64,000 bases of DNA from Heterotrichella gracilis (lineage: Eukaryota > Sar > Xanthophyceae > Tribonematales > Xanthonemataceae), in the NCBI GenBank assembly GCA_032358255.1, contig JAULBX010025607.1, positions 1-64,000 on the forward strand, read 5' to 3'. A program made the translations under genes and the position numbers. The first letter of the stretch is position 1. Each line of letters starts with the position of its first letter. Shown one piece after another: positions 34,061 to 47,498 of the stretch. Under the pieces are notes generated by a model. The model searched no databases, had not been told where the DNA came from, and saw nothing but the letters and a program-made list of their open reading frames with translations.

Positions 34061-35134
34061 ATGGTGCGGTTGACTCTCATAACGAGAGTGTCTGACAGCT
34101 TGCCTTTGGCGGAAGGCTTGGACAGCGACAAGGACCATGAACTGGACCACTTCAAACAACAAGCCAAGGTAATAAAGCCCTAGCAAGACGTGAAGGCAAG
34201 CGCTTTGTTTCCTGCGTCCCGGCTGAAACCCAACCTGCATGCATGGACCACCAACACAGGTGCTGTTCAAGAAGATGGCAGCTGCGGGGAGCCAACAACC
34301 GAAGAAATTGTCTGTTGAGTCCGGGCCTTTTGTGTTCAACTACATCCTGGACGGCAACGTGTGCTTCCTGACGCTGACAGACAAGGGGTACCCCAAGAAG
34401 CTGGCGTTCCAGTACCTGGAGGAGCTCCAATCAGAGTTTGTGCGGTTGTATGGCGCGCAGATAGATACCGTGTCGAGACCGTATGCCTTCATAAAATTTG
34501 GTACGCACCATGGGGAGTTCTTGCTTTGCACAACGGCTTTGCTTTCCTGTCTTATTGGCTGCTAGATTAGGTGCCACTCACTCCAGGTGTTTGTGTGCCC
34601 GCAGACACCTTCATCCAAAAAACCAAGAAGCTGTACCTTGACACACGCACACAACGGAATATGAACAAACTCAGCGAGGAGATATCCGAGGTCCATTCCA
34701 TCATGACAAGGAACATCCAGGAAGTATTGGGGCAAGGGCAGCAACTGGACAGTGAGTTTCAGCACAGATAACCCGAACACCCTGAGACAGTTAATGAAGT
34801 CCCTGTTGTATGGATTTACTCGCATGTTGCCATCCGAATTTTTCATGCATACCATGCTTCACACACCGAGGGATTTCTCTGCGTACTGTGCAGGGATGAC
34901 ACAGCTGTCGGGCATGTTGTCAGAGGAGTCAAAGAAATACATGAAAGGGGCGAAGGACTTGTATCGTCAGGTGCGTTAAACCAATGCAGTGCCCTGCTGC
35001 ATTGCCACCTTAATCGGCGTGTTATACTGACATGGGCATGCACTCCCCAGGCCTTGATCAAGAAGTACATGCCAATTGCGGCTGTCGTGGGGGTACTCGT
35101 AATCGTACTGTGGCTACGGCGGATATTCTACTGA
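34061..35134 (+). CDS. SEC22: SEC22, ER-Golgi vesicle R-SNARE
   Basis: Five exons: 34061-34168, 34260-34500, 34605-34751, 34894-34970 and 35051-35134 (218 aa, the family size). The N-terminal longin domain (MVRLTLITRVSDSLPLAEGL, FNYILDGNVCFLTLTDKGYP, AFQYLEELQSEFVRLYG) is followed by the SNARE helix (MNKLSEEISEVHSIMTRNIQ, QLSGMLSEESKKYMKGAKDL) and a C-terminal membrane anchor (IAAVVGVLVIVLWL). It acts in vesicle fusion between ER and Golgi. The position of the central arginine of animal Sec22 (VLQRGE) reads VLGQGQ here, which resembles plant Sec22 (VLGVGE). Confidence 0.94.
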
Positions 35135-36652
35135 ACCAGCGGCGCAAGGAGGACCTCTTGATATCGCCTCCCTCAGCCTGGCACTGAGACTGGCAAATGG
35201 CACCATGCCCATCACCAAGGGGGGTAGCTATGGGTGTCAGGAAGCAGGGTAGAACAGCAGCGCAGGTGAATCCTGGTCTCTGGTCAGCGGTAGCGAAGAT
35301 CAGCAGCACAGCGTCAGTAGAAATCGTCAGTAGCAATCATTAAAGCCAATAATGTTTGGATCGCATGCCAGCTTCACTTGCGCAATTGGGAGGCAAATTG
35401 CAAGCTTGCAGGTCGGTGCACTGGGCTTGAGCCTACCATGCAGCTCGTTAATGCATTGTGGATCGGGTTTGCCACCGCCAGCAGACTACATGCTGCGCAG
35501 TAGAGTCCATTGTCAACCGAAGGTTGGTTGTCCTTTGGTGGTCTTCCCATTGTAGCACGGTGGGTGCATTCCTGTCTGCAAAGCATGGTAATTGGTTTGT
35601 TGACACGCAAGCAGTAGTAGTTTAGCTTGTTGCAGCACCCTCTTCAGCTGTGCAGTCCACCCTACAACCTCTGGCTGGCACTTGCTGCAGTTCATAAACA
35701 TTTGATGTCTTTACTGAGAGTGAGGCTTTGCAGCATGCTGCCAGCGCAACGTCAAGATGCATTCAACAATAGCCTGTAATCTACTTTCCCCGAGGGCCAG
35801 TAGCCTAGCAACACAGCGATGTTTGTCATGAGAGATGCTTGGCATAGTATTACCATGGTGCCGCACGGGGCAGTGGCACACATGCCGCAGGGCCTGACCT
35901 GAGGTGCTGCCAGCGGGCAATGTCAGGAAGGATCAGGAGGTCTCGATGAATTTCACTCGAGTTTTAAATTAACAGGCGGTTGACAGCATGTGTGGCCGGA
36001 TGGTTGGGGTAAGGGGTTGGTGAGAGAGCATTGGGTGAAGCGCGCAACCATCAAGCGGCGCACTGCGTGGCATGAAATTATGAAGCTGAGTTACAAACAA
36101 ACAGCTGTAAACAGAAAGGCTGAAGAATCTCCGTGTATCATTGGCCCTGGCCAGGAGGAATGGCCATGTAGGGATGTACAACCTGGTTGGCAGTGCCACA
36201 ACAACTCCCGAGTCATTTCTACCGGGTAGGCTAAGCAAGGGAGTACAACCAGCATGATACTAACCTGCAGAGCGCTTTTAAAAGACAGACTGTCAGCACC
36301 CTGTGACTGTCGCTGTAGTGGTACCAGAGACATGATGTCCTCTATATATAGGCGGACTGAACTGCCATGAGCTTCAACCTATAAGCCATCAGCTAGAGTG
36401 ATATAATATACGTAATTTAAATCCAGAATGCTAGCACCGATAGATACATCCCCTTGACCCCCAAAACACACCCAATTATGGAACGGCATTGCAGTACTGC
36501 AAGTCTCACTGCAATATGCAGCGCAACAATCTTGGCAACGGCAGCACCACCCAGTGCTCCTTGGAACCTTCCCTCTTCCCAGGCCTGCAGCTGGATCATC
36601 ACCATCCCAACAGCTGTAATAATTTGGGCACTTCAATACACCATGAGCACGA
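35135..36652. other. Convergent spacer, SEC22 / isoamylase (1.5 kb)
   Basis: No gene or RNA that I can support. A ctatatatag palindrome lies at 36342-36351, the same 10-mer as in the SPT16 promoter. TGTAA-type signals occur at about 35773 (+) and 36091-36095 (-), far from the stop codons. Confidence 0.45.
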
Positions 36653-39600
36653 TTACTCTGGGAGTGGGCGAGGAGGCAGGCCCAGCCTGACCCTGAGGCG
36701 GTTGTTCTCCCGCATTGCCTCCACCACCTCGCGCCGCTCGCGCTCCAGCGCTGCCAGGCGGAGGGACTCAGCCTCCAACTCAGAGGCTGCAGCTGCCGCC
36801 AGGGCATCCCCACTGCTGCGCCGCTTCAGCTCTGCCAGCGCTGCCCCTGATTGCGCCTCCCAATCCTCGTCAATATCGATGCTGGACCCCACAGAGGCGA
36901 AGACCAGCTCAGCAGGCGCAGGCTGGCTTGAGTGAGTGAATGGCACAGCTGAGTTTGCCAATTGTGCCTCCGCTGGCTGGGCTCCTGCTTCGGACTCAGT
37001 GGCAATGGAGGCCACGGTTGGGGAGGGCTCGGGCGCCCAGTAGCCGCTGCTGCTGCCCCCGCCACTGCTGCCGTTGCTGACAGTTGGCTTGCCGGACTTG
37101 GTGGGGCTTCGGAAGGAGGGGGAGGCACCGAGTGTGCGAGCAATGTGGATGCCTGCGGTGGGCGAGGGCGCCTTCTCCTCTGGAACCGCTTGCAGGATGA
37201 CGCATGAGTAGGACAGCACCGGGTAGGCGAAGGAGGTGGTCCACATGCTCATGTCAGCCTTTGCCGCAGCCACCGCAGTCTCGCTCAGCACCTCGTCAGC
37301 CACCAGGAAGTCGTAGGGGGCAGCCTGGTGCAGGGGAGGGGAGGTTAGTTGGGGCTACAGTAATTGCAAAGGACTGCTAAATGCTGCATCCAACAGCAAA
37401 GTAATCATTTGTCCACCGCCTCAGTGCCTTATGCACCAAATGCAAGCACACAGCTTATGGTCAGGCATGGGAACCGCCATTGCAGTGCAAGGCCAACCCG
37501 CGCTTCAAGTAATGCCGCCCACCCATTGCCAGTAGCTACATCTCTCCCACCCTGCATGCCATCCACCTACCTTTCCTGTGTCCACCACCGGTTCCCACAC
37601 AAAGCCGGGCCACTTTGGCAGCTGCAGGGCCTGCGGCAGGTGTGAGGTGTTGAAGGCGATGTACAGGCCGGGGCTCTGGCCGCCGCTTGGGTTGCGCAGC
37701 GTGAAGGCCACCAGGCGGGAGGCGTCAGTCCAGTCGGGCTCATTTGGGCGCAGGCCGTGCCACTGGACATCGCCGCCGTACTCGGTGGGGCGCAGCTCGG
37801 TGCGGGAGCGCCTGCAAGAGGTCACGGGTGCACATGAGTAACGCATGCAAAGGCACAATGGCAACACGTGAGGGCAGGATGTGGGTGTCTACTGGCAGGT
37901 GCAACAAACATGTTTAGTTGAAGAGTCCCATGCTGCAGCGGAACAAGTGCACACCTGAAGTTCATCATGTGCTTGAAGAAGCGCGCATAGCCGGCCGGGT
38001 CCTCGTCCGCCTCCTGCCAGTTGAACCAGTTGAGGGGCGAGTCGTGGCAGTACGTGTTGTTGTTGCCCCCCTTGCTGTGCCCGTACTCATCCCCCATCAC
38101 CACCATAGGCACCCCATGAGCAACCAACAGGGCTGCGGCAAAGTTGCGCTTCTGGCGCTCGCGTAATCGCTGCACTGAGGCGTCGTCGGTGGCTCCCTCC
38201 ACGCCACAGTTCCAGCTCAGGTTGTGAGTCTCACCGTCCCTGCAGGCAACATACACCATGATTACATACGCCAGGGTGATCAACTACGCCATTTTGTGCA
38301 GATGTTTCCCATTGCCAACATCATGTTCGGTGGGATAAAGGAGCAAGAAGGGACTGGCAAGCTTAAAGCCATTAGAGTTGATCATGTCCGAGCACCTGAG
38401 ATCGGCCACCATCAACAGATGGTATAAACAGTGCCAGGAACAAAATGTTTGCCTGCTAATGTTGCTGCATTGTTAAAATGTACAGCCGGACAACTATTTG
38501 TCAACAATGCTCCACGTTTCAATGCATGCGTCAACACCCATCAACCCCCATTCAGCGTACCTGTTGCCCTCTCCATTGGCTTCATTGTGCTTCTCATTGA
38601 ACTGCACAAGGTCAGCAAGTGTGAAGCCATCGTGCGCAGTGATGAAGTTGATGGAGTGGATTGGCTTCCTGCCGCCGGTCCACTTGCGCCCCCCATTGGT
38701 GCCCCACCAGTCGGTCTCCGCTGGCTGGGAGTGCATGTAGATGTTGGGGGAGCCAAGGATGGCAGACGCAAAGTTGCCTGCCCACGGCCCATCGGTACCC
38801 TGCATGTGACCAGTGCAGCTCTTTAGATGGCCATGAGAAAAGAGCAGGGCGTGTCACACATTTCAATAGACAATTTGCGTCCACAGCGCGGGGATTTACA
38901 TTGCAGGGAGTGGGTTCACAGTCCAGTGCAAGTGAGCGTGAGGATCGAGTACATTTCCTGTAGGAGGCCTTGCTGTCGGCCTTGCTGACAACGTGGCAGA
39001 CAGGTTTACCTTGATGAACTGTCGCACAGAGTCACGGAATGTGCCATTCCACTCCGCCCAGCGACCACCGTAGTGCGGGAACGCCCCCACCTGTTGAGAC
39101 AAGGCAGTTAAGGAGTCAAAAACTGCGAATGCAGGCAGCAGCATGCATACAAAAGTGGCACCAGCACAACAACAGATGGTAGAAGCAATGGCAAGACAGG
39201 CTTGTGCGAGGCAACCAACCTGCCTCTACTGCTGGAACACAGCATAAACAGTGGCAGGATACAGTACACCTCTCTTTGCCAGCCAGCATTTACCGATGAT
39301 GCATGCACTACCCCACCCACCTGGTTCAGCCCATCGCAGTCCCATGCCTCTGCAATGAGCTTGGTGTTGCGCAGCACTGGGTCCTCGCTGATGGCCTCAA
39401 CCAGGGGGGGGTCGGGCAGAGGGGTGCCGGTGGGCACGCCTGCGCCGTCAGTCATGGAACCTGTGGGGGGCAAACCAGCGTGAGTAGCTCAACATGCCCT
39501 CACACCGGTACTTCTTATGCTATGCAAGTCCCAGGGTTTGGTGCGTGCGCATCAGTGGCTGGTGTCCCAAGTGCAATATGAGCAGCAGCTGTTGCCTGGC

Positions 39601-42600
39601 AAGTGCTTGAATGCAAAAGCGGGTTTCATAAGCAACAGTTTGCTCTGCTGCCTTGCTCAACACAATATAGTGAAAAACAAGCTCTGCTGGTGAAATCAGG
39701 GGCACTTCAAGCAATTGCATGCCACGGTATGTGCACCAGTGATTGGCTAAAAGGCATTGGCAGCGCTCCACCCACCGCTCTCATCCACCACTGCCCTGCC
39801 GGACATGGGTGCCGTGGTGGTGCCATCCTCGTCCACCTCCACACTGTGCCACTGCGCATGTGCCCGGGTCATGATGGAGCCCAGGTCAAACCGGAAGCCA
39901 TCCACGTGCATCTCCTCAACCCAGTAGCGCAGGCAGTCCACAATGAACTGGCGCACCACCGGGTGGTTGCAGTTGAAGGTGTTGCCACACCCGCTGTAGT
40001 TGTAGTACTGCCCCTGTGGCGCCAACATGTAGTACACGCGGTTGTCCAGGCCCCTGGAAAAAAACGCATAGCAGGGGGAGGTCGGGGACGACATGCTGGC
40101 ATGGGGTGCAACCCACACAGCGCAGTGAGAAAGAAGATGGATGCATCAGCATGACAGCTCATGCCTTCACCAGCGACCAGGGCCAAGGTCGTGGTGTGAT
40201 GCGGCTGTTACTGCCCACAGCGTGAAGGGTTGCTCAGGTGTGGTAGCATTGCGCATGCAGAGCAGTGTCAAGGGAGTGGGGGTTCATCCACATGTGAACT
40301 CGCTACGCTAGAAATGAGCGTGCTGTGCAGTGCAACGCAGTGTACCTGAACGAGATGGTTGGCCCCATTTCGTTGCCCTCAGCTGTGTGGTTGAACACCA
40401 CGTCCAGGATGATCTCGATGCCGCGCTTGTGCGCCTCCTTCACCATGTTCTTGAACTCCCTCACGATGGACGCGCCGTCACCCCCTTTGCCCGCAGCGTG
40501 GCTGTAGCGGGACATGGGTGCAAAGAAGTTGACGGTGGAGTAGCCCCAGAAATTGAAGCGGTACTCATCAGTCCCAGGGATGACCTACATTGGTACCAGC
40601 AACATCTCAGTGCAAAGCCCACCCCTTCGCAGCCACAACTACACACATGAGGGGTGCATGTAGGCAGGGCATGCGGTGCACAGGTTGGGGGCTGTGCCCC
40701 CAGGCAGCATGGCAGGTTGCTGCCAGCACATCAACCCAGCCGCTGGGCCCATTTAAGGCCAACAGTACTGTGCAGCATGGAGGTGCAGGTCCAGCACCCA
40801 CATGCGTCTTTGTTTAGTACGGACAACAGTATTCCAATGCTTCCGTTTTTCTCGACAAGACAAATAAAGAACCTGCTGTTGGCTCCCATGACCTTACCTG
40901 GTAGTACTCCAGCTCGTTGAATTCCTGTACAGGGAGCAGCTCAATCGCGTTCACCCCCAGGTCCCGCAGATAGTCCAGCTTCTCAACGATGCCAAGGTAC
41001 GTGCCTGCACACACACCCGGGTCATTGCCAATTAGCATGCACGCATGCGTGGGGTGCAGCGCATGTGGATGGCACGTCCGGCATGCCCGCAGCTCATAGC
41101 AATTCCATGCATGGTACATTATGACCAGTTCCCACTGCGATTCACATATGCATGGCACCTCTGCTGCAGCTACGTAGCTCCATGCAAACCAGCCCAGCCA
41201 TACCAGTGCTTCTTCATGCATGCATTAGCCCCAGCCTTCACCCACCTGGCGCATACACCCCGGAGGTCCCATCTTGCGTGAACCCGCGCACATGCATCTC
41301 GTAGATGATGAGGTCCTCCATGGGCAGGTTGAGGGGCCGGTCACCCTCCCAGTCAAAGTCATCCAGGACAGGGGGCAGCGCGGCGGCGCACTGCGGCCAT
41401 GTGTTGCCACTGCCCAGCACATCCGGCGACTCGTAGTCCAGATCAGCCCCCAGCACGCCATAGAACCGCCGGCCCAGCACAGCTTTGGCATATGGGTCAA
41501 GCACCACAGCCGCCTACAGGCGCACGTGTACCAGGTGAGCAGAGGTGGCATCTGCCAGTGGCCATGCAGTACTTGTGGCGGTCATGCATGTCCCTGGCAC
41601 CGCTGCCACAGGGCCAGCAACATATGCGGTGCGCTGCTTACCGGGTTATGGCGCAGGCCCAGGTCCTCCTCCTGGTTGGAGCCCTGGTGCTTGCCGATCA
41701 TGCGGAACCCTAACGAGGGCACACAGCAACAGGTCAGAACGGCATGTAATGACATGTGATCATGGCACGCCACTGTCAGTGCACTGTCACACAGGACGCA
41801 CGTGCCTGCCAGCTCATGCCACAGCCGGTGTAAAAACGTTGCAATGCTCTGCCACCCTTCCCATCCCCACAAAACGTCCGGATTTGAGCAGTGCGCCCCA
41901 TAACCCAAGGTGCGCACCATATAGCAGGCTGTTGTCCAGGTTTGGCAGTGCAATGTGCCACACGTCCCCAGTCTTGTTGAGGAGTGGGTCCAGCGGTATC
42001 TCGTGTGTGATGCGCCCATGGTACATGTCGTGCTCTGAGAACAGGCACAGGTTGGCCCCGGATGCGGTACTTGAGAAAATAGCAAAGTTGATGGCATCCT
42101 GCGCAACAGTGAACAACCCTTAGGTGCGCTGCCAAATGCCCACTGGAGCGAAATATGCTGTTGCACTATGCAGGCAAGCAATTGTCATATTGCAAGGAGT
42201 TGGCAGGTGACAGGATCACTCACACAGTGGCACATACCGTGAAAGGGACCCATGTAGCACCGAATGGGTCAGGCTTGCCGGTCAGTGGCGCCCCGTAGGA
42301 GTGGCTGCCTGGCTGGCCCGAGGGCTCTGAGGCATCGCGTTGCTGGGGCACCGTGGGCTGCAGGAACGCCTTGCTTGGCAGTGGGTCAGCCACCAACGAG
42401 GAGGCACCCACAGTGGACCCCACGACGACGTTGCTGCCGCGCTGCCGTGGCTTGGGTCTGCGTTGTCAGCAGGGTTCAGTCCCAACGACCTTGTAACGGC
42501 CCAGATGGCGTGAATGGTGCATGCCATCAACCAGTATTATGCGCGCATATTCTATCTGACGTCAATGCACAGTTGCGTTGCAGTAAAACCGAGCAAGACG

Positions 42601-43106
42601 CAGCTGTGGCTAGTCAACGGCACCCCGCTAGGGATGTGCCGGGATGCAGATCTCCTCGTGAGTCACCCACTACGACAGCTGAGACGCAATGCGCCACCCC
42701 AGTACTGTGCACGCGTGTTGCAACGCTGCGCATTATACTGCCGTTTACCAACCCTGCGTTGTACGCATGCATAAAACGGTTTGTGCGTCACGGAACTAGG
42801 TGCTCGCCGACACCAGCGCCCCGACACCACCACCCGATAGGCAGCAATGGGGGACCCTGCTCCCCTCCAGTATGCATACAAACACTTGCAAGCGGTCTGG
42901 AACAACGGTAAAGCGAGGTAGCAGCACAATGCGCCAGGGAGGCAAGTGCACAGCTTTCGAGAGTGTTTGGTAGGTCCAGTGACTTACTTGGTGGTCCTAT
43001 ACGGCCTGCGATCCAAAGCACAATGCGCCAGCCCAGCAGCACCATCCACTGCCACGCCGGGCTTTTTGGGCAGCCCACGCACACCAGCACTTTGGTGCAG
43101 CTGCAT
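36653..43106 (-). CDS. ISA: Isoamylase-type starch debranching enzyme with C-terminal extension
   Basis: Fourteen exons, 5' to 3': 43106-42988, 42457-42238, 42098-41918, 41709-41642, 41513-41246, 41004-40898, 40584-40346, 40053-39776, 39460-39321, 39090-39010, 38799-38561, 38239-37955, 37811-37571 and 37324-36653 (1045 aa). A basic, Ser/Ala-bearing N-terminus looks like a plastid transit peptide. The CBM48 part is [18 protein letters not shown]. The GH13 core has all four conserved regions: [23 protein letters not shown] (nucleophile Asp), [10 protein letters not shown] (acid/base Glu) and FITAHDGF (His, Asp), so it should be active, of ISA1/ISA3 rather than ISA2 type. It cuts alpha-1,6 branches of pre-amylopectin in the plastid. 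After the usual end ([12 protein letters not shown], about 37180) some 175 more residues follow. A longer start at 43391 in the same frame is possible. Confidence 0.95.
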
Positions 43107-43597
43107 GGTGTTCCAGCACCGCGCTCTGCCCTCGAATGGGGTGTAGTAGTAGTTCAGGCTGGCATGTGCCGAAACGGGTGTCCTTTGATCCAGCCCTTCG
43201 CCCCGTAAACTGAGGGTGGTAGATGCACTAGTCAATAGGAATCCATTCACAACGGCCCGGTATGCTGCACTGTCAACAGTGGCCCTGCTTTGTGAAGCTT
43301 TGCACGGGTGTTTCGGGTGTTGTATCGCTTGCTTGGAGTTTGAAGCCCAGAATGCCTGCTGACATGGCACCCATGGTATAATACAGAACAATGAAAGCGG
43401 GAGCGCAAAACCTGCCTGCCCACTACTTGCGTGTGTGCACGACAGAAAAGGCCATCTTTCGGCCCAATTGCTTCAAAAACCCCTTGTTATTTGTGCGCGG
43501 TCGGATGCTGAGCGTGCACCTGTCGCTGTGAGCTGGTTGGCTGGTTGCCAACTTGTCAATTGCTCGACAGCTGTCCCTCGAGACACATCAGGGCAGG
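43107..43597. promoter_or_regulatory. Divergent promoter region, isoamylase / cysteine protease
   Basis: There are 491 bp between opposite start codons, the shortest divergent spacer in the window. The isoamylase frame stays open to 43391 on minus, so part of this may be transcribed or coding. No TGCATGCA here. Confidence 0.5.
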
Positions 43598-46121
43598 ATG
43601 GCGAGGCACGCTGTGCGTTTGGCTGTTCTTTCAGTGTTTGTTGGGTTTTGTTTGGGGTCTGTCGAGCTTCTTACTAGAGAACAACACATAGAGCACCTTC
43701 AGCAATCCAAGGTGAGGGATTTCTTTTCGAGTGTGTGCCCAGGGGGCGCTTCGGAGGGGTTTTGTCTTCGCAAGCTGACACCAACCCATTGCAGGTGCAA
43801 CCCAATGACGCCTTCTCGGCATGGGTACAACGGTTCAACAAATTGTATAACGGCGTTGAGGTATGTATCTCTGTTTTTTATTCTTCTGTGTGGTGCTGTA
43901 TTCTGGGCAGGTGTGACCACCCAAAGAGCAGGACACCACCAATATAAGCGGTGCTGATGGTTCCAGGAGTACGAAACCCGGTTCAAGGTCTGGTTGGACA
44001 ACTTGGAGTACGTTCTCGACTACAACTCCAAGGTCACCTCCCACTGGGTAAGGGCTGTTGTGCTGGAACGCTTGGGCACGCATCCACCCCTAGGGTTTGC
44101 GCTGTCGTGGCTGACGAAACAAATACCCCACTTTTGCAGTTAGGATTGAACGTGTTCGCCGACTTGAGCCACGAGGAGTTCAGGCAGCACGCCCTGGGCT
44201 ATCGCGCCGACCTCAAGCCAGTGGGTTTGGGCACCACAGCCTCTGAGTTTGTGTACCAGAATGTGAGCTTGGATGCCTTGCCCAAGGCTGTGGACTGGGT
44301 AGAGAAGGGCGCTGTAAGCAAGGTCAAGAACCAGATGCAGGTATGCAGCTTATTTTGTTCTTACTTGCCAGAATATGAAACAGCCCACTGTGCTTTGGTG
44401 TTGACTGGGACTGCCTGTGTGCAGTGTGGGTCCTGCTGGGCATTCTCCACCACTGGCGCAGTGGAGGGGATCAACAAGATTGTGACTGGGGAGCTGCTGG
44501 TAGTCAGTGAGCAAGAGCTGATTGACTGCGACACCACCAGGGACCATGGGTGCCATGGCGGGTTGATGGACTTTGCCTTCGAGTGGATCATCAGCAACGG
44601 GGGTCTAGATGTAGAGAAAGACTACCCTTACAAGGCTCTGGAGGGCAGCTGCAACATCGACAAGAGGGATCACAAAGTGGTGACCATCGACTCCTACCAA
44701 GATATCAACTTCGGCAGTGAGGACGATCTGCTCAAGGTATAAAGCTGGTTGTGGGCGCACCCATGCCATTTAATGACTCAATTTCTGTTGCCTTCGCTTT
44801 TGGTACATGTATCTGAACAGTTTGATTGTGTTTTCAGGCAACAGCCCACCAACCAGTCTCTGTTGCCATCGAGGCTGACCAGCGCAACTTCCAGCTGTAC
44901 CAAGGTGGTGTGTTTGATGACGACACCTGCGGGACGCAGCTGGACCATGGCGTGTTGGTTGTTGGGTATGGGGAGGAAGTGAAGGAGAATGGAAAGAAGT
45001 ACTGGCTTGTGAAGAACTCCTGGGGACCCGAATGGGGTGACAAGGGTTTCATCAAGTAAGATATACTGGAAATATAGCAGGCGCAGCACAAAGCATGCTT
45101 GCTTACAATTAAGGCACGCATTAACACAAAATGCTGTTGCTGTCAGTACACGCCTTGGTGTAGGTCTTTTTTCACGAGCATTTCACCAGTCTGGATATCT
45201 TTGGGCATCATCTTGCATGGATATCTTGCTCATGTTTGTTATGCCAACAATAAACAATTACATTGTGAAGATAAAATCACCGCCGCTCGTCCTGAGCAGC
45301 CGCTGTGCTGAACTGTAGGGAATATTCCTCTCAGTTTTAGTCTGCTTGAAGCCAGTGTAGGTTTTTTGCTGTGGGTTGACTTGTGAGTGTGGGCCTCAAG
45401 TTGATGGACATGCAGCCTCCAAAAATGAACACCTATTACCTCCCAACTGCAGGATGGAAAGAGGCATTGATGCCCCAGAAGGCCGTTGCGGCATCGCCAT
45501 GCAGCCTTCCTTTCCAATCAAGAAGGGGCCCAACCCACCAGCGCCTCCACCCTCGCCACCCAAGCCCCCAGGTCCCGAGCCCGGCCCACCAGGACCTGAA
45601 CCCGAGCAGTGCGATGACGTCACAGAGTGCCCGGCAGGTAAGTGATGAACAGAGCAAAATTGGGTTGCAACTCTGTTATTGCACGGGCAACATTGACACC
45701 GTGGTCGCTGCAACCCGCAGGAAACACTTGCTGCTGCCTGCGCGACTTCTTTGGCTTCTGCTTCACCTGGGCCTGCTGCCCCCTGCCCGAGGCCACCTGC
45801 TGCGATGACCACCTACACTGCTGCCCACAGCACTTGCCTGTGTGCGACACCGTCGGTGGCCGCTGCCTCAAGTCCCCAGGCAATCTGGAAGGTATGTGCA
45901 GTTGGATACTGCTGGGTAACCGTGATGTGAACTAGTAGCAACTTGGCTGTTTGTTTACAATTTCTGCACATTATTTAACTGTGGTGTATTGGCCACCAGG
46001 TGCCGTGCCCTTCTACGCCAAGCAGCCAGCGCAGCGCTCCCACAGCCAGCCACGCTGGCCCTTTGCATGGCCATCAGCTCGCAAGACATCTCATGACGAG
46101 AGCCAGCCACTAGCTGCATAA
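43598..46121 (+). CDS. Papain-like cysteine protease with C-terminal granulin domain (RD21 type)
   Basis: Nine exons: 43598-43711, 43795-43860, 43967-44047, 44140-44340, 44425-44736, 44838-45055, 45453-45637, 45721-45891 and 46000-46121 (489 aa). A signal peptide ([15 protein letters not shown]) is followed by the I29 inhibitor prodomain ([27 protein letters not shown]). The mature C1A peptidase has the oxyanion Gln and catalytic Cys in [10 protein letters not shown], His in [11 protein letters not shown] and Asn in KNSWGPEWG, all intact. A proline-rich linker ([19 protein letters not shown]) leads to a granulin module with paired cysteines ([33 protein letters not shown]) and a 40-residue tail. 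Plant relatives such as RD21 are vacuolar and lytic, with granulin removed on maturation. Confidence 0.96.
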
Positions 46122-47498
46122 GCAGGATTAGATAGTGTTATGACTGTCTCTGTACTGCTGTAGCGGGAGTTTTACTGCAGCATGGCCACGGCTTGTCCTA
46201 GAGTTGCAGGTCTACCCGCTTACAACTTTGCAAACGTTTGCCACTGCAGTGAGACATCAACAGTGTGTGTGCTTTTTTCCATTGAAACCTATTGCTTGCT
46301 GCCTTGTACACCAGTGTATATAAATTCAGGCGCGCTAACACAGTGCTTGTGCCTTTGAAGCTGTTTTGACTTGCATGTGTGTTTGGCTGGCCTGCACCCA
46401 TTGCAGGGCGCCTGCAGACCTTGTGCCTCAGGGGATCGGTACTTTGTGCTTGGCGCAACTTGAGTGCCGCGACCCACTGTAACAGCGTGGCTTTCAGAAC
46501 CAAGAAATGTGCCCTGACCCAATATAAATTTGGCATGAAGCACTCCTGTGACACTGGATGGCAGGTGTGGTCACTGCCCACTGTCCTGTCTGACACGTTC
46601 CAGCTCTGGCAAGGCTGCAAATAAATTGGTTGCTGTGTGGGTTTAACAGCCAGGCTGTGGTGTATAGTCACTGGCCTGGCCCAGTATCGAAGGTCCGCCC
46701 TGAGGGCATAAAGAAATGTTACTAACTACTCCAATGATTGGAGTTCCAACTTTGAGCTGCTATTATGCTAAGCGTTTGACAAAGGACAATGTTTTTGTCC
46801 TTCATTTTGTATATGCAGACAGCTACAAGGTACAACTGTCACAGTACACGATATTGCAGCGCACTGCCGACAATCAAGCTAAGCATTGGCAACTGAGTTG
46901 GCGGCATGCAGTACACTGTCAGCAGCAAAACTTTTGGATCCAACTTTTGAACCCCTGACAGACCATGGACGATTAAGTGTAGCACCGTGCTATATTGCAG
47001 TTGATAAAAACGTCCTTCCTCCTGTGCGGATGTGCTGCGTCATTATACTCAGGAGGCACCAGGAGGACCTCTGAAATACCAAACATGTACAAGTGTACAT
47101 GCCAGACTAGTACCACTGTTATAGTTCCACAATGCCAGGCTGGAACGTTTGGAAAAACTCCATTGTGCACCCCAGTAAATATAACGGGTAATATGGGGGG
47201 TTTTGTTAGGGTGCAAAACCGTGAAAATGCAGCAATATGCTGTATTACATAAAACCCACATTGCGAATATTCGTGTCCAGATGCTGACGATATGCGTCAA
47301 GACCAGGCCACAATAACTTGCACCCAGTTGCACGCTGTGCCATGTGCTCAATTATCCAATGTGATGCCAACCCATAGCCATTGTAGTTGCCCCTCCCAAC
47401 CAGTGCACCACCTGACCACCCCAAATCCACACCCCTGCATGTGCATACCCTGCCCATCCCCATAACCCATCCCGCCCATCCCCACTTGGCCCAGCCCG
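46122..47498. other. Convergent spacer, cysteine protease / ALS (1.4 kb)
   Basis: No supported gene. TGTAA lies at 46478-46482 (+, 357 nt after the protease stop) and its complement at 47245-47249 (-, about 250 nt after the ALS stop), both possible poly(A) signals. Confidence 0.5.

Noticed and set aside
46122-47498. Possible small genes or tRNA in the protease/ALS spacer
   Set aside because: The ORFs lack recognisable content, and I found no cloverleaf with A and B boxes that I could defend.
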